A DNA stretch of 56,455 nt from Phycisphaerales bacterium UBA2402 (GTDB lineage: Bacteria > Planctomycetota > Phycisphaerae > Phycisphaerales > UBA1924): positions 1-56,455 of the forward strand of contig DDSA01000167.1 in the NCBI GenBank assembly GCA_002343715.1. Direction: 5' to 3'. The position numbers and the translations under genes were made by a program. Positions 1-7,372 of this stretch are shown in pieces; within the stretch, counting starts at the first letter, position 1, and each line of letters opens with the position of its first letter. The notes beneath the pieces are model-generated. The model did not search any database and was not told the origin of the DNA. It was given only the letters and a program-made list of their open reading frames with translations.

Positions 1-1
1 C

Positions 2-487
2 TTGCCCAACTGGGTGGGCCCCTCCCCCCCGACCCGCCCCCCCCCGGGGTTGGGGGGGGGGGGGGGGAAAGTCCGGAAGGGAATTCCCGTCCCCCTCCCA
101 CGGCCGCAGGACCAACGAGCACGCCAGGAACCCCGGCTTGAGGCCGCGGATGGCGGTGCCCATGATGCCGCTCCCGCCGGGGAGATCGGCATCGGGCACG
201 GCGAAGAGCGACGCCATCGAGCCGTCGCGGAACGGATTGCTCATCGTCGAGTTGATCCGGCGGAAGAGTGGGTCGTCCGCCGCCGTGAGCTTGCGGCTTT
301 CCCACCCCGGCGGCAGCGGGGCGATGATCTCCAGATCGCCGACCGTGGGCAACTTGCGCCGCACCGAGCCGACGACAACGCAGGCAGCGGAGTGGTCCGA
401 CAGCAGCCCCGAGAGTTCCCAGCGGCGGAACGCGGCCGCGGCGACATCGGAGGCCTGGGCATGGGGGAGGCGTGGTCCTTCGCTCAT
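2..487 (-). CDS. Pol X-like nucleotidyltransferase, phage type (partial)
   Basis: The reading frame starts at ATG 487, two bases after the stop of the upstream gene, and runs off the left edge. The N-terminal third holds the nucleotidyltransferase signature GSVRRKLPTVGDLEI, which matches the GSxRR...GDxE pattern of DNA polymerase beta/X-like enzymes. Phages carry a small family with this D-x-E form. The metal-binding pair would be the Asp and Glu of GDLE; no obvious third Asp is visible in the later strand (GFLACSLVL). Beyond about codon 139 (below position ~70) the frame runs into G/C homopolymers and the translation is not trustworthy. It is the last visible gene of the leftward phage-type operon. 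The fold assignment is fairly safe; the activity is unproven. Confidence 0.6.
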   Translation of the reverse strand, partial: MSEGPRLPHAQASDVAAAAFRRWELSGLLSDHSAACVVVGSVRRKLPTVGDLEIIAPLPPGWESRKLTAADDPLFRRINSTMSNPFRDGSMASLFAVPDADLPGGSGIMGTAIRGLKPGFLACSLVLRPWEGDGNSLPDFPPPPPQPRGGAGRGGGAHPVGQ

Positions 488-489
488 CG

Positions 490-720
490 TCAGGTCTCCG
501 GCCAGGCCCGCTTGTGGCCCTTGATGATGTCGCTGAGTTCGAGACGCTCGTACTGCCCCATCGCACCGATCCGCACACACAGGGCCTGCTCGTATTGAGC
601 CATGAGCGACGCCGCGTCATGCTTGCCCTGGAGGTGCAGTTCCAGGCGGACGCTGTCGATGGCGCGACGGAGCCGGTTGCGGAAGAGGTCTTGAATCCGA
701 TCGACCTTGCTGCGGTTCAT
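490..720 (-). CDS. small conserved-looking phage-operon protein, unknown
   Basis: This 76-residue protein starts at ATG 720 and overlaps the stop of the ParB-like gene by an ATGA, so translation is probably coupled. It is mostly helical and charged (MNRSKVDRIQDLF...), with no membrane segment, cysteine cluster or recognisable motif. It sits between the ParB-like gene and the nucleotidyltransferase fragment. I do not recognise the family. The coding call rests on the overlap arrangement, strand agreement and a balanced protein-like composition. Confidence 0.6.
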   Translation of the reverse strand: MNRSKVDRIQDLFRNRLRRAIDSVRLELHLQGKHDAASLMAQYEQALCVRIGAMGQYERLELSDIIKGHKRAWPET

Positions 721-2597
721 TCGTCGTCCTCCTCGTGGTCGGAGGCACCGCCGTCAGCCACCGTCGCCACCGGCTTCCGCGCCGGCGATCCCTTCTTTCC
801 AGACCGTTTCGTGGATGGCGCCGCCTTCGAGGTAGCGGATGACTTCGAGCCGGTGTCCTGCTTTGGGCGAAGTTCGGCGGGCAGGAACGAATCGACCGTC
901 GGGGCCGCGGCGATCTCGATCCCCAGCGCCGCGGCGATCTTGTCAGCCATGCCCGACGGACCATCCCGCCAGTGGTCGAGCAGACCGAAACGCCGGCCGC
1001 AGTCCTTCTCGATCGCCGCGATCGCCGACCAGGACGGCGCGGACAGGTGCTTGAGCAGGCTCGCCATCGCCGGCGACGACGCCGCACGCGAGGCCTTCTC
1101 GGAGTTGTAGTGATGCGTTGCCTCGAAGAGCTTGGTCTTGCGCAGGATGGTGTAGATCGTCCACAGCCCCGGCACGGCCATGACCTTCGCGGCGATCTGG
1201 GGCTCCAGTTCCTTCGCCCGCTGCCGCATTGCCTCAGTCCACTCGTTGGCGGCCAGGCGCCGCGCCTCGGCCTCCAGCTGCTGCTTGCTGGGCTCGCGCT
1301 CGATCTGCTTGCGCTGGGAGTCCTTGCGGGCCTGGGGGCCGTGCGTGGCCCGTCGCTCGCGGACCTTCCGATCCAGGGCCGCGGGCGCCACGTACTCCGG
1401 CACCTTCGCCTCGGCCGGCTTCTTCCCGCCATCGACGATCCGCTTGGAAGCGGCGCTGATGGCCCCCTTCGCCGAGCGGAGCTTGTCCTGGTAGCAGGCG
1501 GGCAGCGTGCAGATGCCCGCGGCGGCGACCTTCTCGGAGCCGGCCGACTCGGAGTCGTACGTGCCCCGCCCTCCGACCATCGTGAGCGACACCGCGCCTC
1601 CCCCCTCGAACAGACCGGGGTTCGTTGCCGAGTTGTGCGGGCATCCCTCGCACGGCTGCCGTCCGGCGAACGCGACGTGCCGCTGCCACGGGACAACGTG
1701 GAGGGAGAACACACTGCGGCGGACCTCCATTTGGAGATCGGCGAGTTGGCCCGCCTCGACATCGCTGATCGAGTCTGAGCCGCCCGCGGCGTATGCCTTG
1801 CACAGATCGTCCCGCCGCTTGTCGTCGGCAACCTTCGAGATTTCGCGGGCGTGAGCGAGCGGGAGCTTGCCGGTCAGTACGAGCTCCTTGGATCGCTCGC
1901 TGAGCCTGCCGATGTAGAGACGATCGCGGACCCAACTCGCCGGCTTGCCGAGCATCGCCGCGACCTGCTCCGAGGCCTCGAGCCGCACCTTGGGATCGGC
2001 CAGCAGAGCCTCGCGGTACCTGACCGGATTGGTGCCTTGAGCCTCGATGCAGCGTGTGACCACGGCATCATCCACCACGCGACCCAGGTCCGGCCCCACC
2101 GGCATCGTCGCCTTCACACGCTTGGCCGCGGCGAACGCCTGGAGGAGCATGAGTTCATCGACGGCGAGCGTCTCCTCCGCCGGCGTCAAGTCCTGCCGTT
2201 GCACGTTCTCGATCGCCACCACGGTCCTTCGCACGTCGTCCGCGAGCGGCGCGACGACCGAGGCCCGGATGGCGGACCATCCCAGGCGACGGGCGGCGGC
2301 GATCCGGCGCCGTCCGAACACGCGGCAGAACCGACCATCCACGAGCCGCTCGAGCATGACCGGCTGCAACTGCCCGCACTCGCCCATGCTCCGTGCAAGC
2401 TGCTCGATCGCGGCATCATCGCCGGGCCTGCTGAGACGATCGGCGGGGCCGGCGGGATCGATGACCTGGTCGAGAGGGACGTCGATGAGTTCGCCCTTCA
2501 GGTCAACGCCCAGGATGGGCTTGACATCGATGGGAGTTGGCGGGGGCTCCTTCTTCGGAGGGGCCTTCTTGTTCTGACGGGTGGCGGCAAAGGTCAT
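717..2597 (-). CDS. ParB-like (ParB/Srx N-domain) protein with Cys cluster
   Basis: A protein of 626 residues. I chose ATG 2597 because AGGAG lies nine bases upstream; a longer GTG frame reaches 2723 but lacks such a site. Residues ~55-160 form a ParB/Srx-type domain (DVPLDQVIDP..., then FGRRRIAAARRLGW, then VVAIENVQRQDLTPAEE). A KorB/Spo0J-like helix-turn-helix region follows (GKPASWVRDRLYIGRLS...). The centre has CEGCPHN and ICTLPACYQDK, a four-cysteine cluster like those in phage-borne ParB-like proteins. The C-terminus is Lys/Ala/Ser-rich with an acidic tail (DHEEDDE). No ParA partner is seen in the window. Chromosomal ParB is much shorter, so this is more likely a phage/plasmid DNA-binding protein that partitions DNA or regulates the operon. 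Confidence 0.8.
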   Translation of the reverse strand: MTFAATRQNKKAPPKKEPPPTPIDVKPILGVDLKGELIDVPLDQVIDPAGPADRLSRPGDDAAIEQLARSMGECGQLQPVMLERLVDGRFCRVFGRRRIAAARRLGWSAIRASVVAPLADDVRRTVVAIENVQRQDLTPAEETLAVDELMLLQAFAAAKRVKATMPVGPDLGRVVDDAVVTRCIEAQGTNPVRYREALLADPKVRLEASEQVAAMLGKPASWVRDRLYIGRLSERSKELVLTGKLPLAHAREISKVADDKRRDDLCKAYAAGGSDSISDVEAGQLADLQMEVRRSVFSLHVVPWQRHVAFAGRQPCEGCPHNSATNPGLFEGGGAVSLTMVGGRGTYDSESAGSEKVAAAGICTLPACYQDKLRSAKGAISAASKRIVDGGKKPAEAKVPEYVAPAALDRKVRERRATHGPQARKDSQRKQIEREPSKQQLEAEARRLAANEWTEAMRQRAKELEPQIAAKVMAVPGLWTIYTILRKTKLFEATHHYNSEKASRAASSPAMASLLKHLSAPSWSAIAAIEKDCGRRFGLLDHWRDGPSGMADKIAAALGIEIAAAPTVDSFLPAELRPKQDTGSKSSATSKAAPSTKRSGKKGSPARKPVATVADGGASDHEEDDE

Positions 2598-2719
2598 GGT
2601 GCGGAACTCCTGAGTGGAACGACGGAGGAAGAGGACGACACGGGCGCCGTTGACCCGGCGCCAGCTTGGGTCGCGTATCCGGTTGGGTGCGAGCCGGACG
2701 CGAACGTGGAGAGCGGTGA

Positions 2720-3175
2720 TCACTCCAGGAACCTCGAATCGACGACCTGGAGGCGCGGCGGGCTTGGCTCGCCGGTCTTGAGACTGGTCGTCACCTTCGT
2801 CTCGAAGTAACCGTCGCTCGCGGCCCCGAGCAGCTTCCGGGTCGCTCCCGGCTTCCAGGCATCCGATGCAAGGCAGTCCTGGACGGCATCGAGATCACCG
2901 CCCGCGGCATCGAGGATCGCGGCGAGCGTGCCCCGGACATCGGTGCAGCGAGTGCTCTTGTTCGGAGCCACGTAGTAGCGGCGGACACCGTCGGAGATTT
3001 CCCCGTGCCGCTCGATGTGAGAGATCGCCGCGGCCTCGACCTGGGCCTTCAGGTCGCGGTGCAGTTCGCCCAGGACGCGGACGGCTTCCAGGGCGAGCAG
3101 CACCTGGTCCGCGGTGGCATCGGGAGTCGCGGCGACATCGAGAGCGCCGCGGCAGTTGGCGACAATGTCATTCAC
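2720..3175 (-). CDS. hypothetical phage-operon protein
   Basis: A protein of 151 residues with a GTG start at 3175 that overlaps the upstream stop (GTGA), again suggesting translational coupling. The first ~65 residues are predicted helical (VLLALEAVRVLGELHRDL), followed by RRYYVAPNKSTRCTDVR and a short beta-rich C-terminus ending VVDSRFLE. No known motif, membrane segment or signal peptide is seen. Function not recognised; the position suggests a role in phage DNA metabolism. Confidence 0.6.
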   Translation of the reverse strand: MNDIVANCRGALDVAATPDATADQVLLALEAVRVLGELHRDLKAQVEAAAISHIERHGEISDGVRRYYVAPNKSTRCTDVRGTLAAILDAAGGDLDAVQDCLASDAWKPGATRKLLGAASDGYFETKVTTSLKTGEPSPPRLQVVDSRFLE

Positions 3176-3861
3176 AGCACGGCCCCCTCGGCTTCGCGGG
3201 CTGCCTGGCGATGGTCTTTGCGGAAGGCCTTGACCGCTCTGGTGACCGCGGCGGTCTGATTCTGGTTGAGGTTGGCCTCATCCAGCAGGCTCTTCTTCTC
3301 GTCATCCAGGATCGCCGCAACGCGGCCGACCGTGGTCAGACCGGCGGCAATCAACTTCCCCTTGAGGTTCTCCGGCATGTCGAGCTCGTTCACGCTCGCC
3401 GCCAGGTGTTCATCCACCCCGTCACCCTTGCTGGGGTCCGGTGCTTCGGGCTTGGGCTTGCCCGGACGGCCGACCGGCCGAGCGTCCTTGGCGACATCCT
3501 TGAGCTCGCCCTGCTTGGGGTCTTTCTTCGGCGGCTCGGCGGGCATCTCGTACATGAAGTCCAGCGAGGGCTCATCGGCCTTCTCAACCAGATCTTCGAT
3601 CTGCCCGCGGTGCCACTTGATGCGGGAGGAGAGGGCATCGATCAGCACGATCGCGTCGGAGTGCCGGCACTTGAGTTCATGGGCCTCGTCCGAGTCGCCC
3701 TCCATCTCGCCGAGTTCCTCGATCGCGGCATCCCGGTCGTCGAACGCGTTGGACCGCTTGGATTCGAGGCTCTTCACCTCGCCGACGTGATGCCTGATGG
3801 CATCGCAGACCGCAACCGAGAACGCCTGACCCGACATGTGCTTTGACTTCTTCGCCATCAT
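3172..3861 (-). CDS. phage-operon protein with C-terminal helix-hairpin-like segment
   Basis: A protein of 229 residues. The start is ATG 3861 (ATGATG), which overlaps the upstream stop and has AGGAG five bases upstream. Residues 30-100 are strongly charged helices (KSLESKRSNAFDDRDAAIEEL), likely coiled coil. A Pro/Lys-rich linker (PKKDPKQGELKD, GRPGKPKPEAPDP) follows. The C-terminal part contains LIAAGLTTVGRVAAIL, which resembles a helix-hairpin-helix of the RpoA C-terminal/HhH kind used to bind DNA backbones. The HhH reading is an inference from a single short segment. Confidence 0.65.
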   Translation of the reverse strand: MMAKKSKHMSGQAFSVAVCDAIRHHVGEVKSLESKRSNAFDDRDAAIEELGEMEGDSDEAHELKCRHSDAIVLIDALSSRIKWHRGQIEDLVEKADEPSLDFMYEMPAEPPKKDPKQGELKDVAKDARPVGRPGKPKPEAPDPSKGDGVDEHLAASVNELDMPENLKGKLIAAGLTTVGRVAAILDDEKKSLLDEANLNQNQTAAVTRAVKAFRKDHRQAAREAEGAVL

Positions 3862-4919
3862 CCTGCTCCTGAATGGGCGCGGGGGAAGCCCGCGCCGGAC
3901 TGAGACTGAGACACCTGGAATCGACGTTCTTCAATGGCAGCGGCGGTCGCGGCGACCACGGCCAACTGACGGGCGACCGCGGCTTCCTGCTGCTCCCACT
4001 TGGCCGCGATGACCAGCGGCACCTCCACGAGCGAGGCCCGGCCCTTCGCCGACAGACCCAACATCGCGATCAGATAGCCGACGGGCTTGTGGCAGTCCTT
4101 GACCGCCATGCGGTCCTTGACGCGGCAGATCGCGGCATCGACACGCTCGGGGCTGCTCCACGGCCCGCCAGCGAGCTCATCGGCCTTGCTGAGCGGCACG
4201 TTCGAGAGCCCGCCGGAGCGGAGACTTTCAACGAAAGACCGAAGTTGACTGAGGGCCTGCGATCGCCGCCATGCGTGAATCTTCTCCTCCGTCAGCGCTC
4301 TCGCTCCAGCGCTCCCAATGCGCGCAATTACATCAGCGCTCAGAGCGCTCAGAGGGCGCTTGGAATTAGTTTCAGGAGAAGAGCGCTGGAGCGCAGAGCG
4401 CTCTGAAGGCGCAGAAGATGCATTTGCATCCGATCGGGTATGCATATGCATTGCATTTGCATGTGCATTTGCATCCGGCGGGACCTGGGACCACCTCGCC
4501 CGTGCGGCGTTGGCCCGAACCACGGAGGTCCGGGCCGACCGCTCCGCCTCGGCGCTCAGCCGGTCGTAGACCGCTCGGGCTTCTCGCAGGTGGAGGCGGC
4601 CGTCGGTGCCGATGGTGAAGGCCGCGTCGAGCCTGGACAGGCGCGGCCACTGCTCCGCTTTGATCCCGACCACAGCGGCCAGGACGGCGGTATCGTCGGG
4701 CAGCGAGCACGGTGGCTGCTGCCGCCAGGAATGCGCCAAGAGCCGGAGAATGGCCCCGGTCTCGGCAAGCGAGAGAGACGCGGCGACCCCATCCGGCAGC
4801 AATGGCACCAAGTCGAAGGGGAAGCGAGGATGTGATTCAACGGCGGGCACGAAACCCAGGCGCCGCCGTGTGCGGGCGGCCCTGAGTGAGAGGAGAGAGA
4901 TGCCGCGTGCTCGCGGCAA
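3858..4919 (-). CDS. DUF1376-type phage replication protein
   Basis: Up to 353 residues. The N-terminal ~125 residues match the DUF1376 pattern found in phage/prophage replication regions: FPFDLVPLLPDGVAASLSL, an AETGAILRLLAHSW helix, and ARTSVVRANAARARW. The start is uncertain: TTG 4919 lies nine bases after the SSB-like gene, and GTG 4850 is an alternative; neither has a strong ribosome site. The middle (residues ~145-200) is low-complexity (ANAHANAMHMHTRSDANA) because the DNA there is an array of short repeats (see the repeat features). The C-terminal part (VDAAICRVKDRMA...VGYLIAMLG) is helical, as in helicase-loader-like replication proteins. The neighbouring SSB-like gene supports a replication module. 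Confidence 0.7.
   Translation of the reverse strand: MPRARGISLLSLRAARTRRRLGFVPAVESHPRFPFDLVPLLPDGVAASLSLAETGAILRLLAHSWRQQPPCSLPDDTAVLAAVVGIKAEQWPRLSRLDAAFTIGTDGRLHLREARAVYDRLSAEAERSARTSVVRANAARARWSQVPPDANAHANAMHMHTRSDANASSAPSERSALQRSSPETNSKRPLSALSADVIARIGSAGARALTEEKIHAWRRSQALSQLRSFVESLRSGGLSNVPLSKADELAGGPWSSPERVDAAICRVKDRMAVKDCHKPVGYLIAMLGLSAKGRASLVEVPLVIAAKWEQQEAAVARQLAVVAATAAAIEERRFQVSQSQSGAGFPRAHSGAG
4294..4403. repeat. cluster of AGCGCTC / GAGCGCT repeats inside the replication gene
   Basis: AGCGCT occurs six times in 110 bases (at 4294, 4308, 4335, 4344, 4382 and 4397), usually extended to AGCGCTC or its complement, plus a degenerate GGCGCTT at 4355. Between copies lie AT-richer stretches (AATTACATCA near 4326, GGAATTAGTTTCAGG near 4362). 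The density is far above chance even at this GC content. The core is self-complementary, so each copy is a potential dimer-binding site. Function inferred only: candidate initiator-binding sites. Confidence 0.55.
4418..4475. repeat. tandem TGCAT(T/G) array, iteron-like
   Basis: TGCAT occurs eight times between 4419 and 4474. Successive copies start at 4419, 4425, 4441, 4447, 4452, 4458, 4464 and 4470, so most are phased at six bases. Unit forms are TGCATT, TGCATG and TGCATA. It lies just beside the AGCGCTC cluster, inside the DUF1376-type gene, where it encodes a run of Ala-Asn-Ala and Met-His residues. Such arrays are typical of iterons in phage origins embedded in initiator genes, but a simple coding expansion is the alternative. 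Confidence 0.55.
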
Positions 4920-4927
4920 GGAAAGCG

Positions 4928-5635
4928 TCAGAACGGGATCTCGTCGTCAGGCACCGACGGATCGCGGACAGGGAGAGGCGACGCGGCAACGGCCACGTTT
5001 GGCCGCGTCGGGCTCACGACCTCCCCGGTGCTCGCGTCCACGAGCTCACGCGGCTGGGCAGCCGCGTCAAGAAACACCTTCATGGTCGGGAGAACGCCCG
5101 CGGGAATCTGATCCAGCGCGACGCCCCACACCAACGGGTAGGCATCCGCGGCGTTGATCTTGCACCAGCGGAGGAAGTCCTCCCAAGACTTGCCCAGCGT
5201 CTTGAGGTGGCCCTGGAACCGCTCCATCGCCACCTTCGGCACGGGCCGACGATCGCCGGCGATGACCAGCGTCGATCCCGCCTTCGGCGACGCCTGCACC
5301 TGCTCGGGACGCCACTTGTCCACATTGATGCAGGGCTTGATCTCGCCGAAGGACGTGTACGTCGAGGGGTAGATGGCGATCTGCTGACCGACCCACTGCT
5401 CGGTTTCGTCGGTGCCCAGGACCTGCTCGATGGAGCGGCCCGTGGTCCGCCACAGACTCATCGCCTTGCGGAACTCGCGGAACTTGAGCATCCACTTCAC
5501 TTCAGGCTCGGAGTCACCGCCGCGATCGCGGGCCGCGGCGGGGTAGACACGCTCGATCGTGACGATCGTGTTCTGGTTCGGTGGCAGGTCTTCGGCCTGA
5601 AGGTACTTTGAAGGGAACATCTGCGATAGCTTCAT
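4928..5635 (-). CDS. phage SSB-like protein with DDEIPF C-terminal tip
   Basis: A protein of 235 residues. Start ATG 5635 has GGAG seven bases upstream; a longer frame to 5749 would overrun the neighbouring gene. The N-terminal ~110 residues (MKLSQMFPSKYLQAEDL, TIVTIERVYP, WVGQQIAIYPS, IKPCINVDKW) follow a pattern common in phages in which a small beta-barrel-like domain starts with FPSKFLKA-type text and ends with a basic/aromatic strand. The last residues are PDDEIPF. That matches the acidic tip (DDDIPF in E. coli SSB) through which SSB recruits replication and repair proteins. I infer a phage single-strand DNA-binding protein. The domain is not a canonical SSB OB fold by eye, so the tip is the strongest evidence. 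Confidence 0.65.
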   Translation of the reverse strand: MKLSQMFPSKYLQAEDLPPNQNTIVTIERVYPAAARDRGGDSEPEVKWMLKFREFRKAMSLWRTTGRSIEQVLGTDETEQWVGQQIAIYPSTYTSFGEIKPCINVDKWRPEQVQASPKAGSTLVIAGDRRPVPKVAMERFQGHLKTLGKSWEDFLRWCKINAADAYPLVWGVALDQIPAGVLPTMKVFLDAAAQPRELVDASTGEVVSPTRPNVAVAASPLPVRDPSVPDDEIPF

Positions 5636-5666
5636 TGGTGAACTCCGAGAACATGTGTGTGGGTGG

Positions 5667-5984
5667 TCAGGCGGTCGTGTCGAGATTCCGGCCGATGGCG
5701 CAGGCCTCGCCGGCGTATGCGTGAGATGGGGAATGGGCGGCGCGGTCATGCTCCGCGAGGAGCATGCTCATCGCCGGCGTCAGAACGCCCTGGCCCTCGA
5801 ACTGCTGGAGCCAGAGCAATGCTCTCCGCAGGTCGCTTGCAGCGGGCCGGCCGTTGACGCCGTTCAGCACGCGGCAGAGGGCCGTATCAGTCGGGGGCGA
5901 GTTGGGATCGTCCATCCGCCCAAGAATGACGCTGAGACGTCCCAGACCGCGGCGGACGGGAGCGGTGAAGCGTGTGGAACTCAC
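5667..5984 (-). CDS. hypothetical phage-operon protein, 105 aa
   Basis: The GTG start at 5984 overlaps the upstream stop (GTGA). It is predicted helical (ASDLRRALLWLQQFEGQGVLTP) with no Cys cluster or membrane segment. It ends 31 bases before the SSB-like start. I do not recognise the family; expression is probably coupled with the zinc-ribbon gene upstream. Confidence 0.55.
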   Translation of the reverse strand: MSSTRFTAPVRRGLGRLSVILGRMDDPNSPPTDTALCRVLNGVNGRPAASDLRRALLWLQQFEGQGVLTPAMSMLLAEHDRAAHSPSHAYAGEACAIGRNLDTTA

Positions 5985-6616
5985 ATCGCACCTCCCATCA
6001 TCCGCTCGACCTGCCGGCGCTCAAGGCACCGTTGACAGAAGCGACCATGAGCGTGAGCGAGGGCGGAGAAGAGATCGCCGCACCCCTCGCACCCCCGATG
6101 CTCGACGCGGAAGTCTCCGCCAGGCCCCGTGATGACCAGCGGCGGATCGGCACCCGTGACCGCGAGAGTGGTTTCGGCGACGCCAGTGGAAAGTGCACCA
6201 GCACGACCGCAGTGACGAGGGCCAGCCTCGGCGAACCCACCCGCGGCTTGAATGGCATTGGTGAGCCGCTCACGAACACCGCCTTCCAGGCTCCGCATCT
6301 GCTCCGGCGTCATGCCGGTGCTGCCCAGTTCTGATTCGATTGCCGCGAGAACCCGAAGCTTCTCCGCCAAGAGCGCTCGCTCTCGAATGATCGCGTCAAT
6401 GACGGCCATCCGCGGCGTTTCGCCGTGGCCGTGGATGAGCCAGACGGTGTGAGACATCTGGCACGCCTGCGTCGGATCAATGCTCGCGTGCCAGGAGAGG
6501 CGATCATCGTGGCGCAGATGGGGTTCGATCTTGCCGGTAGCGACCTGGCCGATGGTGACGGCCTTGATTTTGGGCAGGTCCAGGGGATCGGGTTTGGCGT
6601 CGATGATCTTGATCAC
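5981..6616 (-). CDS. phage-operon protein with C-terminal CxxC zinc motif
   Basis: A protein of 211 residues from GTG 6616, chosen because it overlaps the upstream TGA as GTGA, like its neighbours; an in-frame extension to 6655 would overlap more. The N-terminal part begins IKIIDAKPDPLDLPKIK. A helical middle carries ERALLAEKLRVLAAIES. The C-terminus has GCEGCGDLF...FCQRCLERRQ, a C-x2-C...C-x2-C zinc-ribbon-like pair. Such small zinc proteins are common in phage early regions, but the role here is unknown. Confidence 0.6.
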   Translation of the reverse strand: MIKIIDAKPDPLDLPKIKAVTIGQVATGKIEPHLRHDDRLSWHASIDPTQACQMSHTVWLIHGHGETPRMAVIDAIIRERALLAEKLRVLAAIESELGSTGMTPEQMRSLEGGVRERLTNAIQAAGGFAEAGPRHCGRAGALSTGVAETTLAVTGADPPLVITGPGGDFRVEHRGCEGCGDLFSALAHAHGRFCQRCLERRQVERMMGGAM

Positions 6617-6990
6617 GCGACACCCCCAGTCGCCTTGGCGATGGCGGCGTTGCACGCCGTGATGAGAGCGTCGTACCGCTTCAACAGTGCCTGGTCATCC
6701 GCGTCATGCACAACGCCGCCAACATGAGCGGCAGAGAACACCAGGTCGCGTTGCAACACCAGGCCATCAAGCGCCTCGCGGCAAACGGTGAGTAGTTCCG
6801 GCGCGGCCGCGATCAGCCGGCAGTTGGCCTTCCGCTCTTCGCGGCTGACATCATCAGGCCCGCACGAATCGGGGCCGACAGAAATCTGCCCGCCGATGAC
6901 GACAGAGCCGTCGTACTCCAAGGTCCAGGGACCGGGCGTTGGGCGGGCGGATTCAGGGGACGGGACGGGACGCTTCTTTTCGACCTTCAT
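6613..6990 (-). CDS. phage family protein with ANCRLIAAAPELL motif
   Basis: A protein of 125 residues starting at ATG 6990. It carries the widespread phage pattern TPGPWTLE near the N-terminus and ANCRLIAAAPELLTVCREAL in the middle, which recurs in many uncharacterised siphophage and prophage proteins. It is the first gene of the leftward operon and lies ~90 bases from the 3' end of the tRNA gene. Its family is a good marker that the region is phage-derived; no biochemical role is known to me. Confidence 0.75.
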   Translation of the reverse strand: MKVEKKRPVPSPESARPTPGPWTLEYDGSVVIGGQISVGPDSCGPDDVSREERKANCRLIAAAPELLTVCREALDGLVLQRDLVFSAAHVGGVVHDADDQALLKRYDALITACNAAIAKATGGVA

Positions 6991-7080
6991 GGCCGCTGCT
7001 CCTTGAGCGGAGCAGCCTGGCGAGAGCCTCGAACAGATCAGCGAGGTCGTTTGAGTCCTGGGCCATTATGAGGTCCGAAA

Positions 7081-7164
7081 TGCCGAAGGAGGGACTTGAA
7101 CCCTCACTCCTTTAGGGGGAACCGGATTTTGAATCCGGCGCGTCTGCCATTCCGCCACTTCGGC
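7081..7164 (-). tRNA. tRNA-Leu (anticodon CAA)
   Basis: Read on the minus strand, the gene folds with a 7-bp acceptor stem (GCCGAAG with CTTCGGC), anticodon stem CCGGA/TCCGG with loop TTCAAAA (anticodon CAA), a long class II variable arm and T stem GAGGG/CCCTC with loop TTCAAGT. The discriminator is A and no CCA is encoded. The 3' end faces the phage-type genes, the usual geometry for integration into a tRNA 3' end. Confidence 0.93.
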
Positions 7165-7372
7165 CGCTGTCTACGAGGATTGTAGCCTTATCATGAATGA
7201 ACTTGTCAGAACAGAGATCCGCCGGTCGAACAACCCGGGAGGTATATCCGTCCTGCCGCGCGATGGTAATGCCGCCGAACACTTGATAGACTGCATCGCA
7301 CGTTCCGCGCTCGTTGAGTGGTACAAGTTTGCTGCGATCAACCGTCGTACCTGAGTTCATGTATTGTGAACG

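Noticed and set aside
717..2723. Longer ParB-like protein starting at GTG 2723
   Set aside because: Although it would overlap the upstream stop, ATG 2597 has a clear AGGAG and the extra 42 residues are Arg-rich and not family-like.
4418..4475. CRISPR-like array at the TGCAT repeats
   Set aside because: Units of about six bases without spacers; not a CRISPR layout.
7193..7354. 53-codon plus-strand frame between the tRNA and the zinc-ribbon gene
   Set aside because: No ribosome site and no recognisable features; too little to support a gene.
7112..7360. 82-residue minus-strand frame with text SGGMADAPDSKSGSP
   Set aside because: It reads through the tRNA-Leu gene; that peptide text is the usual artefact of translating a class II tRNA.
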